Shown here: piece after piece, positions 51,754-59,567 of the stretch | Layout of the letters: the number at the start of each line of letters is the position of its first letter | Position numbering within the stretch: the first letter of the stretch is position 1 | From: Dyadobacter chenwenxiniae | Lineage (GTDB): Bacteria; Bacteroidota; Bacteroidia; Cytophagales; Spirosomataceae | Direction of reading: 5' to 3' | Length of the DNA stretch: 64,000 bases | Assembly (NCBI RefSeq): GCF_022869785.1 | Contig: NZ_CP094997.1 | Location: 5,885,001 to 5,949,000 of the forward strand | Translations under genes and position numbers: made by a program | The notes under the pieces: model-generated | Databases searched by the model: none | What the model was told of the DNA's origin: nothing | Seen by the model: only the letters and a program-made list of their open reading frames with translations

Positions 51754-52821
51754 ATGTACTTTTTCAATTTGCAGGGTTTTCATCCTAATCTTGGGATAGA
51801 TTTGGATGAGCAAGGAAAATACCCTTTTCTTAGGTTTGAAGATCGCGTGTTTGCTTAGGGCGAGACCGACTATCTCTCTTTCCATTTTCCTTTTCAAAAT
51901 ATCGCAGGTGATGATGTGGCCCCAGTTTTTGTCAGCGAACCCAATTTGCTAGCTCTTTTCGGCAAACAAAGCAAGTTGGACAACATCATCGTTGATCACC
52001 TTTTTACAGTTGGGCAGAATTATGTCAACGAGTTGAGAGGTAAATTCGAGCAAGGTTATTTTGAAGGAATGAAGGATTACCCGGGTCAAATCGTATCTGC
52101 CCTCTTGAATCCGGATCTTTATCAGAAAATCAAGCAACTTGATCACTTCATTAAATTCTGCGCTGATCATTTGTTTTTTGAGGGTTTTGCGGTCCCATCC
52201 TGCATGTACGCTTTGGGCTTTATTCAAGCCTATCTTGTCCGTGCCTGCGGGGAACGTGAAAACACTTTGCGGATAATGCCGCATCAGCCAGCAGCTGTGG
52301 TGTTATCCAATGAACCCCAACAACCCGTTATAGTAGTTCCGGGGGAATACGACCGGATTCCACTCGATTATTCCGTCGATGAAATCATCTCGCTATGGTT
52401 GATCTTAGTTGATGCGTGGAAATGCAAACCGGTTAATTCGATCCAGGTGTTTACCTCGGAGGCGGAAGTATTGCAGCTTTTGGGAATGCTGTTTGAAGAC
52501 AAGGACGGTAAGCTTGAAAGGCATGTCCACAAATTCTTTGAACTGCCGCCGGGAAACTATGAAAGGATCCTCAATCTTTTGATGCATGCAACCTACAAGC
52601 TAAATACTGACCGGAACAACATTGGCTTGGAGCGTTACTGTCAACTTCTGATCGATACATTCTCGTGCTACTCGAAGACCAAGCTTGAAAGCCTTCGAAG
52701 TAATATTAATAAGGAGCGCGGCAACATTGTACAAAGTATCAGCAACTTAACTGAGAGCCCCTATTCTAAAAATGTTTTAAAAACATTAAGAAAGATCAAC
52801 GAATACAGGATCAGAGAATAG
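51754..52821 (+). pseudogene. unknown element protein interrupted by an in-frame TAG
   Basis: ATG 51754 opens MYFFNLQGFHPNLGIDLDEQ and runs 34 codons to TAG at 51856-51858, then the same frame continues without a break (GETDYLSFHFPFQN) into the 301-residue frame that can start at GTG 51916. The two parts read as one 355-codon gene with a single amber. The body is soluble and mostly helical, with Leu/Ile-rich segments; I do not recognise the family. It may be expressed as the shorter form from GTG 51916. It lies between the integrase and the excisionase-like gene. Confidence 0.7.
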
Positions 52822-52888
52822 ACTTAGTCAACTTCATATTGTTTTTTCACCTTTTTCTGGCCTTGCTTATCACCAAAAAACAAAAGGG

Positions 52889-53188
52889 ATGAGCACAACA
52901 GTTTTAGTTTCATTGAGTGATCAGCAATTCGCTGACCTGATTGAATCCTCATTGCGAAAAGTTTTAGAGTCAAAACCTGCTACGGTTGCAGATACCAGCG
53001 ACACGCTGCTTGATACAAAAGAGGCGGCAGTGCTCACGAAGTACAAGGAGACTTCGATATATGGGCTGGTGAAAAGAAAGAAGATCCCGTTCTGCAAAAT
53101 GGAAGGCAAACTTCTGTTCTCCCGTAAAGAGCTTCTGGAATGGATCGCTAACGGACAACAAAAAACGGTAGGTAGCCATGAAAGATGA
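52889..53188 (+). CDS. excisionase-like helix-turn-helix protein
   Basis: A 99-residue DNA-binding protein. Residues 34-90 form a MerR/excisionase-type helix-turn-helix with wing: LLDTKEAAVLTKYKETSIYG, LVKRKKIPFCKMEGKLLFSR, then KELLEWIAN. These small proteins in Bacteroidota mobile elements direct excision or regulate the following replication genes. Its stop overlaps the start of the primase/helicase gene (ATG 53178) by 11 bp. Confidence 0.85.
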   Translation: MSTTVLVSLSDQQFADLIESSLRKVLESKPATVADTSDTLLDTKEAAVLTKYKETSIYGLVKRKKIPFCKMEGKLLFSRKELLEWIANGQQKTVGSHER

Positions 53189-54381
53189 ACCGCTTTATCT
53201 CCGCATTGGCACCAGCTACTTTAAACAGGTAAACCGTCCTTTATCTTCCGGAGATTCGATGACGACTTTAATCCCATGGTCTGCCGAATGTATCCGGTTA
53301 GACCATAGCCGGGACTATCTGAAAGACAGAGTAAAATGTTACGATGGCTTTTGCTTCGTTCCAAGCCATCTGGACTACCAGCAGAAAGTAGGCGGATTTT
53401 ACAACCGCTACCAGCCGTTTCAGCATGTGGCCCGTCAGGGCGACGCTTCACGATCTTTCATTTTCTCAAACACATTTTCGGGGAGCAGATCGAAATGGGC
53501 TATGACTACTTCAAGATCTTGCTTGAACGGCCTACACAGATCCTGCCGATTCTATGCTTGGTCAGTGAAGAACGTGGAACAGGAAAAACGACCTTTCTTC
53601 ATTTTGTCAAGTCGATTTTTGGAGAGAACATGACCATCAACAGCAATGAAGATTTTCGTTCAAACTTCAACATCGAATGGGCGCAAAAGCTGGTCATAGG
53701 AGTCGATGAAACGTTCCTTGACAGAAAGGAAGACTCAGAGCGCATTAAGAACCTGAGCACCGCCTGTTTTTACAAGGTTGAAGCAAAAGGAGTCGACCGG
53801 CAGGAAACAGAGTTTTTGGCAAGTTTATCCTTTGCAGCAACAATGAAGATCATTTCATTATTGCCGAGCCTGGAGAGATTCGGTACTGGGTCAGGAAGGT
53901 GCCGCCACTAAAATCAGATAATCACAAATTACTGAATGAGCTTCGAAGCGAGATCCCATTCTTTATCCATTTCCTATCCAGCCGGGACTTTGCCCATCCA
54001 AACAGAACAAGGATGTGGTTTACCCCAGAGCAGATCGCCACGCAAGCCCTGAAAAAGTTGCTTAACCAAAATCGGAACAAGCTGGAAGTGGAAATTGCTC
54101 ACATTTTGCTAACCATATGCGATGAGAAGGATCTTGACGAACTGCGGTTTTGCACCGGAGATGTCCAAGACTGGCTCAATAAGAAGCATGTGCGATACAA
54201 AGACGTCGTGCAAATCAAACGGGTCCTGCAAAATGCCTGGAAACTAACCCCCGCGAAAAACTCACTAACCTACTCGCAGTTCAAATTTTTGACGGATGGG
54301 ACCATCTATGAGCAGACAGGAAAAGGGAGGTATTATTACCTTTCCCGAAGCCGGATTTACGAGCTCAATGAACTGCTATGA
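53178..54381 (+). pseudogene. DUF5906-like primase-associated helicase, two frameshifts
   Basis: Three consecutive frames make one protein. Frame one (53178 to about 53450) ends YNRYQPF...GDAS. Frame two has HFLKHIFGEQ and the Walker A motif EERGTGKTTF, reaching about 53828. Frame three is recovered if GAGTTTTTGG had one more T, giving EFFGKFILCSNNE, AEPGEIRYWV and then the C-terminal part to 54381. Each shift fits loss of one base. The intact form would be a plasmid-type SF3-like helicase/ATPase used for element replication. Confidence 0.85.
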
Positions 54382-54392
54382 TTTTGGTGAAT

Positions 54393-54562
54393 TGATGCGC
54401 ATCATATTTAATACCTTGATTAGTAAATAATTATAGCGCATCAAAAATAGCATCAAGACGCATCAACCTAAAATGCGCGATGCGGCTGTTGATGCAAATT
54501 GATGCTTTCTTGATGCGGGTATAAGTTGCTGATGTAGGGTCACTTACGCGATTCTCGCATCA
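54393..54562. repeat. iteron-like array of nine GCATCA/TGATGC hexamers, candidate replication origin
   Basis: Hexamers occur at 54393 (TGATGC) and 54399 (GCATCA), forming the palindrome TGATGCGCATCA. GCATCA follows at 54438, 54450 and 54460, TGATGC at 54490, 54500 and 54511, and GCATCA at 54557. The two inner triplets are extended to GCATCAA and TTGATGC, spaced 10-12 bp (about one helical turn), and mirror each other around 54477. The array fills the gap between helicase and primase genes. Confidence 0.7.
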
Positions 54563-54600
54563 TTTCATCACTTTTTTAAACTTTTAAGACCTGTAAATTA

Positions 54601-55526
54601 TGACTTGTGAACAAGCCAGGGAGATTTCCATTGTCGAACTCCTGCAAAACTGTAAGATCCATCCACAATACGTCCGCGGCCAGGACTATTGGTATCTCTC
54701 GCCTTTGCGCGACGAGAAGACGCCATCATTAAGGTCAATGCGAAATTGAACCTATACTTTGACCACGGAAGCGGCCAGGGAGGCGACATCATCGACTTGG
54801 GCTGTCAGCTTTTCCAATGCGATACGAAAGCATTGCTGCAAAAACTTGGGTCTGAATATTTGTTGTTTCACCTGCAACAGTCCGTTGAACGGAATGCGCA
54901 TATAGATAGGAACGTTACGCCTGAAACCAAACAACCGGCAATCCAGATAACGGGCACAAAAGATTTGGGGAGTAACGTTGCTATCAGCCAATATCTGCAA
55001 AATCGCGGCATTGACCTATCTATTGCCAGGCCCTACTGCAAGGAGGTTTACTATCAGGTTGGAGGCAAGAGCTACTATGCCGCAGGGTTTGAAAACCGCT
55101 CAGGAGGTTACGAGCTCAGAAGCCAGCACTTTAAGGGCTCATCATCTCCAAAAGACATTACCCATGTCAATAGCGGGCACAAGTCAGTGTGTGTAGGAGG
55201 GCTTCATAGATTTCCTTTCCCTTTTAACACTGCGAAAACAAATGCCTGTCCACAGCGATTTTCTGGTGCTCAATTCCGTCAGTCTGGCAGACCGAAGCCT
55301 GGATATTCTCAAAGATTACCGGACCGCTTTCATTTATCCAGACCGGGACGAAGCAGGAAAAAAGCTGATGGAAAAATATCAGGATGCGCGAATAAACTGC
55401 GTGGACGCTTCGGGCATTTATCAAAATCACAAGGATCTAAATGAGCTACTAATGGCAAATAAATCGGCTGAAGAACAGATGAAAAAGCAGCAGACTTTCA
55501 AAAAGTCTGGCGGGCTACATTTGTAA
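54601..55526 (+). pseudogene. TOPRIM-type primase, two frameshifts
   Basis: ATG 54601 opens MTCEQAREISIVELLQNC. The frame breaks near 54729: CCATCATTAAGG needs one extra T to read PSFKVNAKLNLYFDHGSGQ, the CHC2-like N-terminal region. A second shift near 55200 leads into EGFIDFLSLL (the TOPRIM Glu motif) and FIYPDRDEAGKKL (its DxD motif). The intact protein would be about 308 residues, a DnaG-like primase of the kind used by Bacteroidota mobilizable elements. It is not functional as written. Confidence 0.85.
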
Positions 55527-55538
55527 AGTCTTCAGAGA

Positions 55539-55597
55539 GCAAGTTTGTGTTTTCGCTTCGCAAAAACCTGTCCCGCACCCGCGTGACTAAAACTTGC
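55539..55597. other. inverted repeat upstream of mobC, weak oriT candidate
   Basis: GCAAGTTT at 55539-55546 and AAACTTGC at 55590-55597 are perfect inverted arms 43 bp apart. It lies just upstream of the mobilization genes, the common place for oriT. The arms are widely spaced and short, so this is a weak call. Confidence 0.3.
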
Positions 55598-55636
55598 CTT
55601 TTTCTCCCGTTGGTCGCAAAAGGTTTGAAACAGAAA

Positions 55637-56026
55637 ATGGAATGTGAGATGGAAGAGACAGAAATTAAAGACCGAAAGCACCATAACCCCAAAGGCGGCA
55701 GGCCACCCAAGAAAGTAAAACGGCAGAACCAGCTCATGGTCAGGCTGAGTGAAATCGAGCGCTTTTTAATCGAAGAAAAAGCCAGGTATGCAGGCATGAA
55801 ACCAAGCGCCTGGCTGCGGCAGTCGGCTAAGAAGGCGAAAGTTTTAGCCAGGTTAAGACCTGATGACCTCAAACATCTGAGAACGCTGACGGGTATGGCT
55901 AATAACTTGAACCAGCTCACGCATCTTGCCCATAAGGAAGGTTTGACATTGATTCGGCAATCCTGCCAAGAGCTGCTTTTGCAAATCGATTTGATCTTAA
56001 AGAAGGTTAGCAGCGATGATCGGTAA
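55637..56026 (+). CDS. MobC-like mobilization relaxosome protein
   Basis: A 129-residue basic DNA-binding protein. The N-terminus is Lys/Arg/Pro rich (NPKGGRPPKKVKRQNQLMVR), followed by SEIERFLIEEKARYAGMKPS AWLRQSA (a ribbon-helix-helix-like region) and the block LTGMANNLNQLTHLAHKEG typical of Bacteroidota MobC/BmgB proteins. It assists the relaxase at oriT. ATG 55637 is preferred; the frame opens with GTG at 55547. It overlaps the relaxase start at 56016 by 11 bp. It is intact. Confidence 0.88.
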   Translation: MECEMEETEIKDRKHHNPKGGRPPKKVKRQNQLMVRLSEIERFLIEEKARYAGMKPSAWLRQSAKKAKVLARLRPDDLKHLRTLTGMANNLNQLTHLAHKEGLTLIRQSCQELLLQIDLILKKVSSDDR

Positions 56027-56950
56027 GGTAACAATTGGAAGCAGTTTTGGTGGCGTAATCAGGTATGCTATGGAAAAGCAGCAGGCCAGTCTGTTGATAG
56101 CAGAAGGTGTGAGAACGGGTGAAGTCCGATCCATGATCGACGATTTCAATCTGCAAAGGAAATTGAATCCTGACGTGACGAAAGCTGTCAGGCATATTTC
56201 GCTGAGCTGGAGTAAGGAAGATGCCGCTAGACTATCGCCTGAGATTATGAAGCAGCATGCACTGGAGTACATGGAAAAGATGAAGATCACCAGCACCCAG
56301 TTTATTCTGGTCGAGCACCGGGATAAAAATCATCCACATCTCATCTCATCTACAACCGCGTCTATAATACTGGCAAGACGATCACAGACCGGTTTCAGAA
56401 AGACAGGAACTACAAGATCTGCAAAGAGATAACCCTTAAATACGGTTACCATTTGGGGAAAGGCAAACAGCAGGTTAGCCGGCAGCAGCTTAAAGGTGCA
56501 GACAAGGTCAGATATGAATTGCATGATGCAATTAAATTGGCAAGTGCGAACGCTGGCAGCTGGAATGAGTTGACCGCAACCTTGGAAAGGCAAGGCATTC
56601 AGACAACTTTCAAATACAAATCGGGCACAAGTGAGATACAAGGTGTCAGCTTCGTAAAAGGCAATCTGCAATTCAAAGGGTCGAAGATCGACCGTAGTTT
56701 GAGCTTTGGCAAGCTGGATGCACTACTCCGGCACAACCAGAAACTGGCGATGTCGCAGCCATTTGGAATGCAGCCAGAATATCTGCCCGACCACTCGCAA
56801 GAAAGATTCCGGAACGCTACCCTTTCCCAACAAACTAGGGACGACAAAATACTTGATGACTTGCTGCAACCCGTCCAACAATATGAACAACAGATCAATA
56901 ACCCATCAAAAAAGAAGAAACGTAAAAAATACTTAGGACAAAGCTTATGA
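56016..56950 (+). pseudogene. MobA/MobB-type relaxase, frameshifted in the HUH motif
   Basis: ATG 56016 opens MIGKVTIGSSFGGVIRYAME and reaches EHRDKNHPHL. There one base is missing: the second frame gives HLIYNRVYNTG, so the intact protein would read HPHLHLIYN, the HxxxxHxH metal-binding motif of relaxases. The C-terminal part (KGKQQVSRQQLKGADKVRYE to 56950) continues in the new frame. The catalytic centre is destroyed as written. The stop overlaps the next gene's ATG by 4 bp (ATGA). Confidence 0.85.
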
Positions 56951-57531
56951 AAAAGATAGAAGAACAACTCGAATCGATTGAAGAAGTGCTATCACTTGTA
57001 ATCAGGAAAAACGCGTCTATTGAGAACCTTATTCAAACGGCGACTGAATCTCAAAACAAGACGCTTGCGGATACGGTGATAGAGCTAAAAAGGGATTTGA
57101 AATACAATTCGTCAAGTCAGCATTTAGAGCCTTACCTGTCGGAAATAAGGCAAGCAGCTGCAAGTGTGCCAAAAACTTCGGAAGTCCAGCACCACCATCA
57201 CTTCGATCTCCGATCGAAAGGCTTTATCATCTCGGCAGCAGTGCTGCTGATCACAACGGGCATAAGCTTTGCGGTTGCAATCAGCAGTTACACTGAAAGT
57301 AGCCGTTTGCAAGAAAGCGATCTCAAGTTCGGGATTGCAAGACAGCTCAGTCCAGCTTTAACGGCCAGAGTTGATAGTATTTATTATGAAGATCCAAACC
57401 GGGCGAAACTTGAAATGCAGAGGCGTGAGGCGCATGAGCTAACAGTCAGAGAAGCCGAAGAACTTTTGAAACAGAGGCAAAACAAGGCCAAACAAGCGAG
57501 GGAGTTGCTTAACAAACTCAAAAAGGATTGA
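56947..57531 (+). CDS. membrane-anchored coiled-coil protein, mobilization-associated
   Basis: A 194-residue protein. Residues of about 1-70 are a helical coiled coil rich in Glu, Ile and Leu. A single membrane segment (GFIISAAVLLITTGISFAVA) lies near 97-116. The C-terminal 70 residues form a second highly charged coiled coil with Arg, Glu and Lys. It overlaps the relaxase gene by 4 bp and is probably translated with it. Genes of this type occur after mobA in Bacteroidota elements; the role is unknown. Confidence 0.7.
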   Translation: MKKIEEQLESIEEVLSLVIRKNASIENLIQTATESQNKTLADTVIELKRDLKYNSSSQHLEPYLSEIRQAAASVPKTSEVQHHHHFDLRSKGFIISAAVLLITTGISFAVAISSYTESSRLQESDLKFGIARQLSPALTARVDSIYYEDPNRAKLEMQRREAHELTVREAEELLKQRQNKAKQARELLNKLKKD

Positions 57532-57796
57532 TTTTGACTTTTGCTGAAGGATAATCGTATTCCTTGATTTAGAAGGGTGAATCCGGTAATAAAAGTTTAT
57601 GCAAATTGGTAGGGTACACTTAGTTAAGCTTTGTACGTGACTCGCTGCACCCAAGAAAAGGAAGCTGAATAAAGGTGTATTACTTACATTTTTATAAAAC
57701 AGCTCAATTCTTAGCTGAAATATTTTCGGTATAGCTTCCTGCCATGGTAAACATATTTACAATATTTAAAATATATAAATGCGTGAGTAGATGGTA

Positions 57797-57829
57797 CTGC
57801 AATCTGTTCCAAAATGGAACAGATTGCAG
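57797..57829. repeat. perfect inverted repeat with 14-bp arms
   Basis: CTGCAATCTGTTCC and GGAACAGATTGCAG enclose AAAAT. There is no T-tract on either side, so it is not a simple terminator. It may be a protein-binding site or part of a mobile element end. Confidence 0.6.
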
Positions 57830-57946
57830 CTGGAAAGGAGGAAGCAGCTAAGTGTCGGGCCGCCGGGCGGAGGATTTCAAATTGACTGGCTTTTTCTCTT
57901 TTTCATCAGCAGAAAAAGTGTCGCGAAAGCCATCCACGCCTACAAC

Positions 57947-58103
57947 ACCTTTCGTCCGCATGCGTCCATAGGCTAATTTTAACCCCCAATCAGACACATC
58001 GCCGCTCCGGTCCGCTGCCACTAAAATGGTACCCGTATTAAAAAGTGCGTTTTGGAAATGGTCAAGACAGCGCTCATTCCCAACGCACTGGCTAGCTGTC
58101 AAC
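57947..58103 (-). repeat. diverged inverted repeat, copy B
   Basis: Read on the minus strand it matches copy A (49443-49597) at roughly 80% identity by eye, with a few 1-2 nt gaps. A minus-strand reading frame (57848-58102) is open through this copy, but copy A in the corresponding frame diverges and stops, so coding use is doubtful. Confidence 0.8.
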
Positions 58104-58202
58104 CGATTTTAGTAGCATACGCTTCTTCTTTTCCCTGGAAGTACTTTGCGGTCATCGATAGGTGAATGGCATAGTAGTAAAAGATGGAGTGACGTTGCTG
58201 AC

Positions 58203-59549
58203 TTAGTAACCTTCGTTTTGTTTCAGAGCACCTTCCGACGCAGCAATCTCCCTTTGTGGAATCGGTAAGACGAGATTGGGAGCATCAAATTCGACGCCAT
58301 CTGTCTTTCCTTTAAGTCTTTTCAAATCGTGGATTGCTTGGCCTTCATGTGCAAGTTCAAGTTTACGTTCATGGAGTATATCAGATAGTGAGGGATTGGG
58401 ATTTGCAATAAGACCCGAACGCTTTCTAATCAGATTTAAGTCATCGGCAGGATCGTCGCCAATGGATGAAAACAGACGTATGTTACATTCAGCGCGGGTG
58501 AGATATAATTCTGCTAGCCGGAAAAGGGAAATATTTTTATACCTCAATTTCCATTTTCCACTGCGAGCTGCACCATTGCTGGTATAAAAGAAATGCAATC
58601 TTGCATCTCCCGGTTTGTAAAGGATGAGATGTTTTGCCTCAATAGAAACATCGCCATCTCTTGCTCCATACTCGGGAACAGACCAGAAAAGCTGCATGTT
58701 ATTGCTGCCATCCTGCTCGGACACCTGAATTGAAAATAGGTCCTCTCGCGAATTGACAGCGTTATTAAAAGCATCGGCATAGGTCGCTACCAGATCGTAT
58801 CCATTTTTCGTCGCCAGGTCAATCCCCTTATCAGCAAATTCCAGAGCTTTCTCATAATTTCCCATTTGCAAAAATACACGAGAAAGATACCCTGACGCTG
58901 CCATTTTGTTTAAAAATACACCATTGCTTATAGGTAAAATTTCTTCGGCCTCCGTCATATCTTTGACGATTTGTGTATAAGTTTCTTCCAGCGTATTTCT
59001 GGAAATTTTTTTGACATCACTTTTCGAAACAGTTGGTGAAAGCACAAGCGGTAACCCTAGGGCTGTTGTCACATTCCCAGCACTGTATGGTGGAGCATAC
59101 AATTGCACTAATTCGAAATAGATAATGGCTCTCAGAAGCAGTGCCTCACCTTTTACCCGTTCGCGGTCTTTCTCCGTCACAACGTCCAGGGCAGACAAAA
59201 TACTGTTAGCTATATGGATGGTTTGGAAGCTTTTGAGCCATCCCTCGGCGAGATAGCTGTTAGTCACCAATATTTTTTTGTTAAAAACTTCACGTGGCTG
59301 TGTAAACGATCCTTCCCATTTAATTTCTCCATTCGCTGCCAGCAGTTCCGAAAAAAGCATCAGATTGCCGCCTAATACGTAGGAGTCGCTGGCTGCGTCA
59401 TAGGCGCCACGAAGTACGCGTTTCACGCTGGCATCGGAACTTAATGCCATTTCCGACGTTGTGTTTTGCTGCGGGATCAGGTCCAGCTTATGTGAACACG
59501 AGTAAAGTAGCAAAGCAGAAGCAACAAGCAAGAGAGTTAATTTTTGCAC
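58203..59549 (-). CDS. SusD/RagB-family nutrient-binding lipoprotein
   Basis: A 448-residue outer-surface lipoprotein. The signal is MQKLTLLLVASALLLYSC with Cys18. TPR-like helices (for example SGYLSRVFLQMGNYEKALEF near 220) and a C-terminal RHN motif-like region ending LPIPQREIAASEGALKQNEGY are typical of SusD homologs, which bind the glycan and hand it to SusC. It lies 18 bp downstream of the SusC gene. No glycoside hydrolase is adjacent, so the substrate cannot be inferred. Confidence 0.93.
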   Translation of the reverse strand: MQKLTLLLVASALLLYSCSHKLDLIPQQNTTSEMALSSDASVKRVLRGAYDAASDSYVLGGNLMLFSELLAANGEIKWEGSFTQPREVFNKKILVTNSYLAEGWLKSFQTIHIANSILSALDVVTEKDRERVKGEALLLRAIIYFELVQLYAPPYSAGNVTTALGLPLVLSPTVSKSDVKKISRNTLEETYTQIVKDMTEAEEILPISNGVFLNKMAASGYLSRVFLQMGNYEKALEFADKGIDLATKNGYDLVATYADAFNNAVNSREDLFSIQVSEQDGSNNMQLFWSVPEYGARDGDVSIEAKHLILYKPGDARLHFFYTSNGAARSGKWKLRYKNISLFRLAELYLTRAECNIRLFSSIGDDPADDLNLIRKRSGLIANPNPSLSDILHERKLELAHEGQAIHDLKRLKGKTDGVEFDAPNLVLPIPQREIAASEGALKQNEGY

Positions 59550-59567
59550 GTTGAAGTGATTTGAATT

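Larger units (their letters stand above)
57532..58202. other. 671-bp region with no gene, repeat B and a hairpin
   Basis: Between the last mobilization gene and the SusD gene. It holds a perfect 14-bp-arm hairpin at 57797-57829, the repeat copy B at 57947-58103, and short frames that look non-coding. No tRNA or second copy of the tRNA-Pro fragment is visible, so the right end of the element is not identified here. Confidence 0.6.

Noticed and set aside
38064..51858. Two in-frame TAG codons (38064 and 51856) as evidence for amber recoding
   Set aside because: Several intact genes in the window (the Kup, GH109-like, 18889 Gfo/Idh and integrase genes) end in TAG, and no tRNA or release-factor evidence for reassignment is visible. 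Mutation is simpler.
57791..57976. Plus-strand frame ending FRPHASIG, reminiscent of an IS3-type transposase C-terminus
   Set aside because: The similarity covers fewer than 20 residues, the rest of the frame crosses a hairpin and repeat B, and no upstream DDE motif is readable.
57848..58102. Minus-strand 84-codon frame through repeat B
   Set aside because: Copy A of the repeat diverges and stops in the corresponding frame, and no family was recognised, so I treat the region as a repeat.
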